A DNA stretch of 25,575 bases from Candidatus Baldrarchaeum yapensis (GCA_016840465.1 JAEOSH010000026.1:1-25575), one strand, 5' to 3'. Positions 5,106 to 13,701 are shown, numbered from the stretch's first letter. Numbers and translations: made by a program. The notes: generated from the sequence alone by a model not told the origin.

Positions 5106-8100
5106 GTGCTGGTGTTATACGATTTCAGTAATTCGATGTCTGAACGCAGAACCCACTGCTTGTCCGGTTTGTATTTCAGATAGTATCCCGAAACAACCTT
5201 TCCTTCCATTTCTAATTGATTTAATAACTCCCTAATCTCATCCTCGTTGAGGCCCGACCACTCGCATATCTCATCTACCGTCGAGGGGCCATTGAACCAT
5301 AGGAACTTCTCTATGAGTTTCTTTTGGGCCAACCTCCTCGTTAAACTTTGGTAACGCTCCAATATTTCTGCTGGAAGGACGCGTTCCGGCAGATCCCATA
5401 CTATCATTGTCTTGCCTTTTTCGTCCTTTATTGTGTCCACGCGAATTATTAAGAAGTTGCTTTCCAGCCTCTGTAAGGAAACTCTCACATCGGAAATCTT
5501 CGCTTTCAGTTTCTTTTTCAATTGTATGATTGTTTGTGGGCCCTCAGCTTTTATTGTATCAAGGATCCTTCTGTCAAGGTCGTTGAGTGGAATGTTCTGT
5601 TCATACACCCTTCTGAAGATCGGGTACTCTTCGGTTACGATCCACAATGGTTGCAGGCCGCGCAGACATCTTATCCATAGTACTTTCCTTTCTCTCCACA
5701 ACTCTCTTGTTGCATTTTGTATTTCTTCCATGTTCATCTTCATTCGCTTTTTAAGGGAAGGTTCCTTATCCATTAATGCGTTTAGGGGACCGCAGTCTTT
5801 CAGTATTCTCACAATATCATCTTTTGTTGTTCCTAGAGAATCTTCTGTCAGACGTGACCTTCTCGCGTAGAATTTCTCAATGACCTCAGCCGGTATTGCT
5901 ATAAAAGTTAGGTTGCTGAGTTCTTCGTACATGTCCCTAGAGATCACCTGAGGAGTGGGTTTGTAGTCGACGAATTTTCCACTCAGGATCTCTCCGCCCA
6001 TTTCTAGGGATGAAAGTATTTTGCTTATCTCTTCGGCGGGTATTCGCGTGTATCTCTCTATTTCTTCCAGTGTTGATGGACCATTATTCCTCAGGAAGGT
6101 CATTATTGCTTCTCGTTTTGCCAGAGCAACGTCGTAGTTTTCTGCGGATTCTAAAATTGCGGGAGGAACTATCGACTCCCTCGCGCACCACAGGTTCTTC
6201 GTCGTGTACTTTCCATTTTTCTTTCTTTTTCTTCTATGTACCAGATATGCCTCTTCCAGAGACTTTAGTGCCTTCTTTACGGTTTTCACGTCCAGATTTA
6301 AGTCCCCGGCAATTTGTTCTTCCGTTGCCTTTCCTACAGTTCTCAGGTATCTTAGAACATTATTTTCGATGCGCGAAAGCGAGGAAATTTTCCTAAAGGC
6401 GGCGTAATATACGGGGTATCTTGCCATGGGGATATAACATGGTTTCTTGTACTTGAGGCAACGAACTTGGATAACTTTTCCTTCTTCCTCCAACATACCC
6501 AGCCATTGACGGACAATTTCGCGTGCCTTCTTATCGTTCTCCGCATGCACTCTTCTTACAATTTCGTCTTCTGGGAGCGCGCCGACATCAAATAATATTG
6601 TTAAGAGGTCATCGGGGGATCTTGCCATAGTTTCCTCAGTGAGGTGCTGTCGTTGCATGATCACACGTTCGACGATATCTCTTGGGAAAATCACTGGTGA
6701 TACCGGAATTCTCTCCATCTTCTCGGATATTCTCTGGAGAACTTTTCTATGCAATTCGCGCAGAAGTGTCTGCCTATCCTCCATTATCACTACATCGCTT
6801 ATTCCGACTAGGAGTATTCCGTGAGCAAAGGGCGATGGCACGTCGTGGGAGTGCAAGAAGTCAAACCTTATGTTTCCGCGTTCGATTTCCCTTAACACAT
6901 ACTCAGCGTTTTGTACGTCGAAAACGTCCTCTAGTATTTCCCTATATGTTTCTTTGACTACCGGGAAGTCCTCCCATTCTGAAATCAGGTCAAGAATTCT
7001 GGAAGCACGGAGTTGCTGTTTCGACAATGAAATTTCTACGCCCTTATACCGCTTAAGGATCATGAAACTCCTAGCGGCGACATGCTGGAATCTTCGCCTG
7101 AACAATTCTGTGTTCTTTACTGCTCTACGTAAAACCTCCCTCAATTCTCTCCAGTTCAGCAACTCCGGTATTTCGTGTATGTCCATCCTCTTATCGCTCG
7201 GAAGGACGAGGAGAAAGCCGTCGTCATTAACTGCGGTTCCAACATTTGCCCTAATCAAGTTTGAGATTTTATACGCGTATGCGCGGGAAAGAGCATCATT
7301 GACCCTTCTTCCAAATGGCGCATGGAAGATTATGTGTTGTTTTCCGCTATCATCGAAGAACTCCTCTATCAATATGACTCTATGTGTCGCGATTTTTCCT
7401 GAAAAGCGGAGTTGTTCGAGGAAGTAATTGATAATGCTGTTTGCAGCGTATTCGTCAAGATAATACTCCCTTACTAACCACTCCCTCACGCTGTCTTCGC
7501 CCTCGGTAAGTAGCCGTCGCACGACTTCCTCCCTAAATTTTCCGACTTCTATTGAAAGATCGAAGCTTCGCGGAAGCATTTCACCTACCCATGTTGGTAC
7601 CGTCGGTCTCTTTCCGAAAGCGCTCCTCACGAAGACTGTCATACCGCTGGTCGTGAGGTATTCGTATGTTTTTCCTCCTAGGACAAAGACATCTCCGGGA
7701 TTCAACCTTTCAAGGAATTTCTCGCTCAGCATTCCAATTTTCATGCCAGTATCTTTGTCGATGACCTTGAATTCCGCCTCTTCCGGTATAGTTCCAACGT
7801 TAAGGAAGTATATCATCCGAGAGGATTTCTTTCTCCCAAATTTCCCCTCGGAAAGATCAAGCCATATCTTTCTGTAGACTCCCGCGTACTCGAGGGGGGC
7901 ATATTCGCCACCTAGAAATCTCAGTACGGACAGATAGTCGTCCCAGCTGAGATCGTGGTAGCAGTACGAGCACCTTATCAGTTTATATGCGTCGTGGATG
8001 TCCCACTTGGCGTTAATCGACATTCCAACTATGTGCTGCGCCAGGACATCTAAGCAGTTTTTAGGTATTTGCACGCGATCTATCTTCCCATCATATGCTG

Positions 8101-9328
8101 CTTTTATCAAAACGGTACATTCTATTAGGTCATCTCTGTCGAAAACTATGAATCTTCCCTTGGACACTTCATGAAGATAATGTCCGGCTCTGCCGACTCG
8201 TTGCAGCCCCTTTGCAACGCTCTTTGGGCTTCCTATTTGTATTACCAGATCAATGTATCCGATGTCGATTCCGAGTTCAAGTGAGGTAGAGGTGACCACC
8301 GCCTTTAGTTCTCCGCGTTTTAGTTTGTCCTCAACGGTCAATCTTGTGTCTCGCGATAGGCTTCCATGGTGAGTTGCAATGTAGTCTATTAATTCGTCTC
8401 CTATGAACTGCTTGAGGTGGAAGGTAACGCTTTCGGCGCCGCTTCTTGTATTCGTAAATATCAGTGTGGTTCTATGCTTCTTCACGAGGTCTCTTATCAA
8501 TTCGTACATTCGGGCGTTAACATACGCGTAATCGGATCTTATTAGGTCCTTGACCGGGCATACGACCCTTATATCCAGTTTCTTTGTCTCATACACGTCG
8601 ACAATGGCGACATCTCTAAGTTCACCATCTTCCCTGTAACCCACAAGCCACTTTGCGATTTCCTCGAGTGGAGCCTGTGTTGCACTTAAACCTATTCTGA
8701 TGAACTCCCTGCCTATCATCCATCTTAGTCTTTCCAAGGAGAGCGAAAGATGTACCCCCCGTTTGTTATCGCATAGCTCATGTACCTCGTCCACTATAAC
8801 GTACCTGACAGTTGAAAGCTTTTGGCAGAACTTGGGAGCGCATAGCACTATTGCTAGGCTTTCTGGGGTTGTTATAAGGATGTGCGGTGCTTTTCTAAGC
8901 ATCTTTGCTTTTTCGCTCGATGAGGTGTCACCTGTACGGACGAACACTCTAATTTCCGGCAGTTCTATTCCCATCTCTTCGGCGACTTTGCGAATTCCCT
9001 CGAGCGGGAAAAGTAAGTTCTTTCTTATGTCGTTTGCTAGGGCTCTTAAGGGTGATATATACACGACGTAAACGCCATCGCCGAGTTCTCCCCTCTCTCC
9101 TAACTCGAAAAGCCAGTTTATTACAAATAGGAACGCGGCCAGAGTCTTCCCACTTCCGGTTGGGCTGAAAACGAGAACATTCTTTCCCTCTTTAATCAGG
9201 GGTATCGCCCGCCGTTGAGGAGGAGTGAAGGTTTCGAAGGTGCGGCGAAACCACTCTGCCACGTAAGGCCTAAGCATTGCAAGTATTTCCTCGTCGCTCC
9301 AGTCCCTGTTGACATATATTATTGCCAC
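5102..9328 (-). CDS. lhr: Lhr-type ATP-dependent DNA helicase with duplicated C-terminal winged-helix module
   Basis: 1408 residues, well above the roughly 850-950 of most archaeal Lhr proteins. Helicase lobe 1 has Walker A SPTGSGKT (55-62), DEVH (180-183) and LSATQAP (214-220). Lobe 2 has FTNTRSG (291-297), STSLELGIDIG (347-357) and QRVGRAGH (376-383). The Lhr-core winged-helix and beta domains run to about residue 860. Residues 890-1404 are two copies of one module in exact 264-residue register: LTEE at 896 against LTED at 1160, RCL at 956 and 1220, ILE at 1058 and 1322, NGPST at 1082 and 1346, YKP at 1122 and 1386. Lhr translocates 3' to 5' on DNA and acts in repair. The start is GTG 9328, nine bases after GGTGA. 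It is divergent from an Lhr-associated phosphoesterase. Confidence 0.95.
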   Translation of the reverse strand: MAIIYVNRDWSDEEILAMLRPYVAEWFRRTFETFTPPQRRAIPLIKEGKNVLVFSPTGSGKTLAAFLFVINWLFELGERGELGDGVYVVYISPLRALANDIRKNLLFPLEGIRKVAEEMGIELPEIRVFVRTGDTSSSEKAKMLRKAPHILITTPESLAIVLCAPKFCQKLSTVRYVIVDEVHELCDNKRGVHLSLSLERLRWMIGREFIRIGLSATQAPLEEIAKWLVGYREDGELRDVAIVDVYETKKLDIRVVCPVKDLIRSDYAYVNARMYELIRDLVKKHRTTLIFTNTRSGAESVTFHLKQFIGDELIDYIATHHGSLSRDTRLTVEDKLKRGELKAVVTSTSLELGIDIGYIDLVIQIGSPKSVAKGLQRVGRAGHYLHEVSKGRFIVFDRDDLIECTVLIKAAYDGKIDRVQIPKNCLDVLAQHIVGMSINAKWDIHDAYKLIRCSYCYHDLSWDDYLSVLRFLGGEYAPLEYAGVYRKIWLDLSEGKFGRKKSSRMIYFLNVGTIPEEAEFKVIDKDTGMKIGMLSEKFLERLNPGDVFVLGGKTYEYLTTSGMTVFVRSAFGKRPTVPTWVGEMLPRSFDLSIEVGKFREEVVRRLLTEGEDSVREWLVREYYLDEYAANSIINYFLEQLRFSGKIATHRVILIEEFFDDSGKQHIIFHAPFGRRVNDALSRAYAYKISNLIRANVGTAVNDDGFLLVLPSDKRMDIHEIPELLNWRELREVLRRAVKNTELFRRRFQHVAARSFMILKRYKGVEISLSKQQLRASRILDLISEWEDFPVVKETYREILEDVFDVQNAEYVLREIERGNIRFDFLHSHDVPSPFAHGILLVGISDVVIMEDRQTLLRELHRKVLQRISEKMERIPVSPVIFPRDIVERVIMQRQHLTEETMARSPDDLLTILFDVGALPEDEIVRRVHAENDKKAREIVRQWLGMLEEEGKVIQVRCLKYKKPCYIPMARYPVYYAAFRKISSLSRIENNVLRYLRTVGKATEEQIAGDLNLDVKTVKKALKSLEEAYLVHRRKRKKNGKYTTKNLWCARESIVPPAILESAENYDVALAKREAIMTFLRNNGPSTLEEIERYTRIPAEEISKILSSLEMGGEILSGKFVDYKPTPQVISRDMYEELSNLTFIAIPAEVIEKFYARRSRLTEDSLGTTKDDIVRILKDCGPLNALMDKEPSLKKRMKMNMEEIQNATRELWRERKVLWIRCLRGLQPLWIVTEEYPIFRRVYEQNIPLNDLDRRILDTIKAEGPQTIIQLKKKLKAKISDVRVSLQRLESNFLIIRVDTIKDEKGKTMIVWDLPERVLPAEILERYQSLTRRLAQKKLIEKFLWFNGPSTVDEICEWSGLNEDEIRELLNQLEMEGKVVSGYYLKYKPDKQWVLRSDIELLKSYNTST

Positions 9329-9375
9329 GGAGCATGTTCACCCCATGTGACGGACAGGTATTCAGAAATATCCAC

Positions 9376-9403
9376 TAATCCACTGTTATAAATTCTTGGA
9401 TTA
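9376..9403. promoter_or_regulatory. 7-bp inverted repeat flanking a TATA element between lhr and the phosphoesterase gene
   Basis: TAATCCA at 9376-9382 and TGGATTA at 9397-9403 are exact reverse complements. The 14-base spacer contains TTATAAAT (9386-9393), which fits the TATA box of lhr on the minus strand, with a predicted start near 9364. A dimeric protein bound here would cover the TATA box. Operator function is inferred. Confidence 0.45.
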
Positions 9404-9487
9404 CAGGGAAGGATGGAATTAATATTGGGAACTTATCAGTTTAACTATTGGGACTAAAAGTTAGAATTTTCGCGTGGAGGACAATTG

Positions 9488-10291
9488 ATGGCAGAAAGCA
9501 CGCGCATCACGCTCCATAAAGGTGATGTGGAGATTGCATCAGGAATTCCCGCAATATTTGTGAAATCGATAGGCGCGGTCGTCATAGCGGATCTTCATAT
9601 TGGTTACGAGTGGGCGCTTGGTCAGCAGGACATTCATCTTCCGTTATCACAGTTCCCCGAGATGCTTGACGATATCAAGAGGCTTATCGAAACATACGAT
9701 CCGGATATACTTATAATAGATGGCGATCTCAAGCACGAGTTCAGTAAGGCGACTGCGCAGGAGTGGAGGGAGGTTCTAGATCTGCTCCATTTCCTCGACA
9801 AAAACATTCGAAAAACGTACGTTGTACGGGGCAACCATGACAATTTTATAAGGGGTTTCTTCCGGCGATACGAGCACGTGGATTTCGTGGAACCCTACTT
9901 ATTACTCGAGGATTACATGTTCTTGCATGGTGATAAGGAAATTCTCGACATCAATTCGCGAAAGGACGAGTATGAGGTTCTAGTAATAGGGCATGAGCAT
10001 CCCTCCATGATAATAGTGGACGAGGTCGGTGCTAGGGTCAGACTGAAAGTTTTGATGACGGGTCCTATGAAAATAGGACGAGAATTAATAGTGTTGCCAG
10101 CGTTTTCTCCGATAATGAGCGGAGTCGAGGTTGTGACAATAAGAGTTGGTGCGGGTGGTTTTGCCTTACCACAGAGTCAATTTCTATCCCCAATTTTGAG
10201 AAATTATACAGAGATAGGCGAGATGAGGGTTATTGGAATCGATAAGGAGGGAGGCGTGCTTCCCTTCCCGAAAATAGCCGATCTTTTATGA
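9488..10291 (+). CDS. Lhr/ligase-associated metallophosphoesterase (MJ0037/PdeM-like)
   Basis: 267 residues with all calcineurin-type motifs: ADLHIGYE (D35, H37), DGDLKHEF (D78, D80), RGNHDNF (GNHD 115-118), FLHGD (146-149 region) and IGHEHPS (GHEHP 168-172). These coordinate two metal ions for phosphodiester or phosphomonoester hydrolysis. In bacteria, relatives sit beside Lhr-core, ATP-dependent ligase and exonuclease genes and are thought to act in DNA end repair. Here the gene is divergent from lhr, repeating that association without ligase or exonuclease nearby. GGAGG at 9476-9480 lies seven bases before ATG 9488. The overlapping TTG at 9485 is only four bases away and less likely. The natural substrate is not known. 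Confidence 0.9.
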   Translation: MAESTRITLHKGDVEIASGIPAIFVKSIGAVVIADLHIGYEWALGQQDIHLPLSQFPEMLDDIKRLIETYDPDILIIDGDLKHEFSKATAQEWREVLDLLHFLDKNIRKTYVVRGNHDNFIRGFFRRYEHVDFVEPYLLLEDYMFLHGDKEILDINSRKDEYEVLVIGHEHPSMIIVDEVGARVRLKVLMTGPMKIGRELIVLPAFSPIMSGVEVVTIRVGAGGFALPQSQFLSPILRNYTEIGEMRVIGIDKEGGVLPFPKIADLL

Positions 10292-10292
10292 A

Positions 10293-10700
10293 TTAGGATG
10301 TTGGCGTTGCCCTTGCCATACTTCGCAGCTTTTCAAGTTCCTTTCGCATCTCGCTTTTAAGTTTTTCAAGGACATCGAAACTTGGAGACTTAACCGATAT
10401 GCTTTCTATCGGAGGTTTAGAAGGTGTTGTACTTGGCGGAGCCGGCGCAAGCGCACCTCTACCCTCACTAGGCGATATAGAGGGCGTTCGTGCTGGCGCT
10501 TTTATAGCGGGACTTGGCGCAGGCGCAGCTATTGGAGGTTTCACACTCCGCAATTCTCTTACTACGTCTTCCATTTTACTCAATCTACTTTCGAGGTCGG
10601 AGATTCTGTCTTTTAGCGACTGTATTACAGGGAATTGATCAGCAAGCTTTTCTAATCTTCTCAGTCTACCATCTATGTCGTTTAACGCGGTTATTACCAT
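10293..10700 (-). CDS. Coiled-coil, proline-rich-linker protein (visible frame; true start probably 10818)
   Basis: The intact frame gives 135 residues. It has an N-terminal coiled coil with LGRRLRRLEKL-like spacing, continuing through SLKDRISDLESRLSKMEDVV, then an Ala/Pro/Ser-rich flexible linker of about 50 residues, then a short second coiled coil near the C-terminus (LEKLKSEMRKELEKLR). No domain is recognised and no membrane segment is seen. It looks like a scaffold or tether. The ATG at 10700 has no good Shine-Dalgarno site. Coding-like sequence continues upstream in frame for 38 codons with no ATG, GTG or TTG, which suggests the real N-terminus is further upstream and is cut off by a one-base disruption (see 10701-10818). 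It ends one base from the convergent phosphoesterase gene. Confidence 0.7.
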   Translation of the reverse strand: MVITALNDIDGRLRRLEKLADQFPVIQSLKDRISDLESRLSKMEDVVRELRSVKPPIAAPAPSPAIKAPARTPSISPSEGRGALAPAPPSTTPSKPPIESISVKSPSFDVLEKLKSEMRKELEKLRSMARATPTS

Positions 10701-10818
10701 TTTTATGAAGCCTTCTATTATCTCACCTATCTCGTCGAGCGTTCGCGGCTTCTTCTGCGCTGCCCTTTTCCTACCAAATACCGATATCCCAGTAACCCCC
10801 TAACTTGAGCAATCCCAT
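10701..10818 (-). pseudogene. N-terminal extension of the 10293 gene, separated by a one-base frameshift in a G5 run
   Basis: From ATG 10818 the minus strand reads MGLLKLG and then soon stops in frame. If the five-G run at 10800-10796 had four G, the frame would read MGLLKLGVTGISVFGRKR and continue through KPRTLDEIGEIIEGFIK directly into the 10700 methionine, giving a 174-residue protein. The TATA box TATAAA (10845-10840) lies about 25 bases before ATG 10818, the expected distance for leaderless archaeal mRNA, which independently marks 10818 as the start. Possible causes are a homopolymer error in the sequence, a true mutation, or +1 frameshifting. Confidence 0.65.
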
Positions 10819-10837
10819 TACTTGATTTCTGTCAGCC

Positions 10838-10854
10838 AAATTTATACTTTTACC
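10838..10854 (-). promoter_or_regulatory. TATA box and upstream element for the 10293-10818 gene
   Basis: On the minus strand the sequence reads GGTAAAAGTATAAATTT, with TATAAA at 10845-10840 preceded by an A-rich BRE-like stretch. The distance of about 25 bases to ATG 10818 predicts a leaderless transcript. So the coiled-coil gene has its own promoter just after the stop of the 656-residue protein gene. Confidence 0.55.
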
Positions 10855-10868
10855 TTGCTGATATAGTG

Positions 10869-12839
10869 TTAACCTAGTATATATAGGATTTGTGAGGCTA
10901 GATTAATTCCAAATCTATAAACGTTTTCCAAGCTTTTAGCATTTCTAGCAAGAGGGTACATACTCCCATGATACCTAGACCTGAACACCTGTAAGCATCT
11001 GCGTGCGAACTCATCGACCCTCTTCAATACTCTGAGGATCATTGATCGCGTGGGGACGCGCAAGAGGATTTTATCTCCTTCTTTTCTAAGTTCCGAACAC
11101 CTATGACGAACAACATCACATAGGGATACGAAGCTTATGCAGGGGAGTGCTCCTAGCAAAAGTAGCACTGCTGAGAGAAATTTGTATGCCTCAGCGATGA
11201 ATACATCGATAGAAAATCTAATATCGCCGTTCGTTAGCAAATCAAGTGCATATTTGAAGCTCTCGATCGATTTTCTCATCACATTGGCGCATATGTCGAG
11301 AACTTTTTTACGAAATGAATTTTCATCCCTAGAGGCCTCGAAAAGTTGTGCGAAGTATGGAACAGCACTTGACAGTATCGCTCTTATGATTTCAAGAATT
11401 AATTCTTCGGGCACACATAGTGGTGTTTCATCTCTTATTGCGACAACTCTGGGTACTAGTGTCATGAATAGAGACCTTAAGCCCTCGTATATTTGGGATG
11501 CTAGAGATTCGACCATAGACTTGCTCGCTTTCAATGGAATTTTTGATAAAAAGTTGCGTGTGACGAGCATTTCTATGGTCGTTCGACTGAAAGGATACAT
11601 GTGGCCGTTCTTGGATTTAATGACTAGGAAGTCTTGTGTCGATACGTAATATTGATACCTTGTTGAGAACTCTCCCGTTCCGTCAATGCTATCCAGCGCC
11701 CTGCAGACGCTCCAAACTATCTCATCAGATCCTACAATTGCGGATCCTCTCAGAGAGTTCACAATACTGTCAATGACCGATAGGGCTATTGAGACGTCTA
11801 TATTTGCACGTATCAGCGATTCGAGAATTTTTTCGTACGAAAATTTTGATAGTTTTCCATCACGTAACACTACATATTTCTTTTCCGAACTCAATGTGTC
11901 GAACAGTTCTTTTATTGGATTTTTTAGCCTCCCTACGTAATTTTCTTCCCAAAAACTCAGTATTCTTTCAAGTTCTCCTATTAATGCTTTACCTTTTGGT
12001 AGTATTTCCACCCACCTGTTGGATCTCTTGACAATCTCTGCGTTCTCGAGTTTTTCTAGCATACTATTAACCAAGGAAGGATCATGATACTGCTCAATAT
12101 CGAGTATAGGGAAGACTTTCTCGTATAGAAGGCCAAGATCACCTTCATACATGTGTAGCAGGAAGAGTAGAAGATAAATAGTTGCGGTTTCATTCCCGAA
12201 ACTTTCTAGTTTGTTTGCAACCTCCTTTAGATCCTCATATAAGTCCAGAAGCCATGAACCGATGGTGGATAATCTTATAATGTCTCGTTCTACCTTTTCG
12301 ACGACCCCGAGACTTTCCAAGCGTTGCATTATTGATGCATTAACAGAAATATCCGTAGATGTGGAAAGATCCGGAACTTGAGAGTAAGGACGCTTCGAAA
12401 GTTCTGTTAGAAGTTTATGAACGTAGGGGTCACATTCCTTTATAAGAATCATTATATCAATTATGAGCCTTAGGCTCTGTAACTTCATCAACAAGTCTAC
12501 CTTTTCATCGGAACTAAGGTCCTCGTCCTCGACCTGACTTACCGATATCCTATTCATGATCATTCCCTGTTTTTTAAGGAAATTTCCCAAATTCTCCTCC
12601 AAGATTTTCATCGCCGACTCGGCGGATTTTTTATCTATGGCCTTAATTACGAAAATTGCCTCCATTTCGTCCTCTATTATCTTCCAGCCCCTGATACGTG
12701 CCCCTACCTCTCTTACTTGCGCTTCCACTTCTTTCATCAGTTCTTGGAGGTCGTAAATTATTTTCCTGTCAAAATTGTTCAATTGATAAATGGCGGTGAG
12801 CATGTATCTTTTCGAGCGATTGCCGCTATATGAATACAT
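10869..12839 (-). CDS. Uncharacterised winged-helix/double ATP-cone protein, possible nucleotide-sensing regulator
   Basis: 656 residues, not recognised as a named family. Residues 321-398 match the ATP-cone domain: YVVLRDG, then KFSYEKILESLIRA, then a GSDEIVWSV segment, ending in RYQYY. Residues 403-490 repeat the pattern in worn form: FLVIKSKNGHMYPFSRTTIE, a helical stretch, then VPEELILEIIRAIL. Upstream, residues 135-200 and 219-292 each look like winged helices (helix, recognition helix, basic beta wing). Residues 1-105 form an alpha/beta region of unknown fold. Residues 500-656 are all helical. ATP-cones bind ATP or dATP and set oligomeric state in ribonucleotide reductase and in the NrdR repressor. 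A nucleotide-responsive DNA-binding protein is my inference. GGAGG lies nine bases before the ATG, and the gene overlaps the SerK-like gene by 14 bases, so they are cotranscribed. Confidence 0.8.
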   Translation of the reverse strand: MYSYSGNRSKRYMLTAIYQLNNFDRKIIYDLQELMKEVEAQVREVGARIRGWKIIEDEMEAIFVIKAIDKKSAESAMKILEENLGNFLKKQGMIMNRISVSQVEDEDLSSDEKVDLLMKLQSLRLIIDIMILIKECDPYVHKLLTELSKRPYSQVPDLSTSTDISVNASIMQRLESLGVVEKVERDIIRLSTIGSWLLDLYEDLKEVANKLESFGNETATIYLLLFLLHMYEGDLGLLYEKVFPILDIEQYHDPSLVNSMLEKLENAEIVKRSNRWVEILPKGKALIGELERILSFWEENYVGRLKNPIKELFDTLSSEKKYVVLRDGKLSKFSYEKILESLIRANIDVSIALSVIDSIVNSLRGSAIVGSDEIVWSVCRALDSIDGTGEFSTRYQYYVSTQDFLVIKSKNGHMYPFSRTTIEMLVTRNFLSKIPLKASKSMVESLASQIYEGLRSLFMTLVPRVVAIRDETPLCVPEELILEIIRAILSSAVPYFAQLFEASRDENSFRKKVLDICANVMRKSIESFKYALDLLTNGDIRFSIDVFIAEAYKFLSAVLLLLGALPCISFVSLCDVVRHRCSELRKEGDKILLRVPTRSMILRVLKRVDEFARRCLQVFRSRYHGSMYPLARNAKSLENVYRFGINLASQILYILG

Positions 12840-13701
12840 ACAGATGATCCTCCGCGTAAAATCTATCGATATTTATTCCACCTCGTATTTTCATTAGATT
12901 TCGCTGCCTTAAAATTATATTTAAGATTTTATTTCGCTCCTTCAGATCAAGATCCTCGGATGTTCGGGAGAGGAGTTTTAGGGGGACGTTTACGAAAAGG
13001 GGGCGTGCTGGTATTATGTGGCGTGTCGTCTTTGGAGGGAAGACTTCTCCTCTCAGGGCGACTTCCACGACATCCTTCTTGGCGATGGGGGGTGTTGCCA
13101 TGATTGCGTTGGCACCTGATTCTCGTAACGCAAGTGCATCCGCCTGGTAGGTTATCTTTGCGCGAAATGTTGTCGTTAATATTCTTTCTAATCTATACAC
13201 TTCGTCATAAAGGGCCTTTATGCTCAATGTTTCTTCAGGTAATATCAGAATTGCGCTTTTCCTCTGTTTTAACATTATTGCCGCAATTGCATTCTTAGAA
13301 TTCAATTCTTCCATTGCGACGTCGATATTGCATTTTTCTGTGCAATATTCCTGCGAGATCTTACTTACCATGTCATCTATTGGACCTTCCAGCCAGATCT
13401 CTCGATACCAATTACGGACTTTAATGTGAGGGTCTTCATATCTCACGAGGCAGGCGACAATGTACTCATAACCTAGCTCTCTTAGGGCGTAGTATCTATG
13501 CATTCCGTCTAATATAACGCGGGTTCGTTCATCAACTATTATTGGATTCATGAGGATAGAGGATCTTTTTATTTCCTTTACCAGTTTTTCGAGGAGGTGG
13601 GGTACTACCATCTCATGAGGATAGAGATCAGTCAACTTTAAAATGGATATTTTGAGCGTGAATATAGTGTGATCCGGGAGAAGGTGATTAATTACGAACA
13701 A
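12826..13701 (-). CDS. SerK-like protein (ParB/Srx-fold, free L-serine kinase family)
   Basis: 291 residues. The N-terminal half is a ParB/Srx fold: LYPHE with E30, NPIIVD (52-57) and ILDGMHRYYAL (63-73). The C-terminal half ends in RGEVFPPKTTRHIIP, closely like the same region of the Thermococcus ADP-dependent serine kinase SerK, which makes O-phosphoserine for cysteine synthesis. The conserved glutamate and the DGxHR loop are kept. SerK, as I recall it, has DGHHR where this protein has DGMHR, so one histidine may be missing and activity is not assured. A tail of about 40 residues (after LKLLSRT) extends beyond the usual SerK end. The start TTG 13701 is supported by GAGGTG seven to eight bases upstream. 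The gene is cotranscribed with the ATP-cone protein. Confidence is high for the family, moderate for the reaction. Confidence 0.75.
   Translation of the reverse strand: MFVINHLLPDHTIFTLKISILKLTDLYPHEMVVPHLLEKLVKEIKRSSILMNPIIVDERTRVILDGMHRYYALRELGYEYIVACLVRYEDPHIKVRNWYREIWLEGPIDDMVSKISQEYCTEKCNIDVAMEELNSKNAIAAIMLKQRKSAILILPEETLSIKALYDEVYRLERILTTTFRAKITYQADALALRESGANAIMATPPIAKKDVVEVALRGEVFPPKTTRHIIPARPLFVNVPLKLLSRTSEDLDLKERNKILNIILRQRNLMKIRGGINIDRFYAEDHLYVFI

Noticed and set aside
10399-10638. Plus-strand Gly/Ala-rich frame antisense to the coiled-coil gene
   Set aside because: Its Gly/Ala richness simply mirrors the Ala/Pro/Ser-rich linker of the real minus-strand protein.
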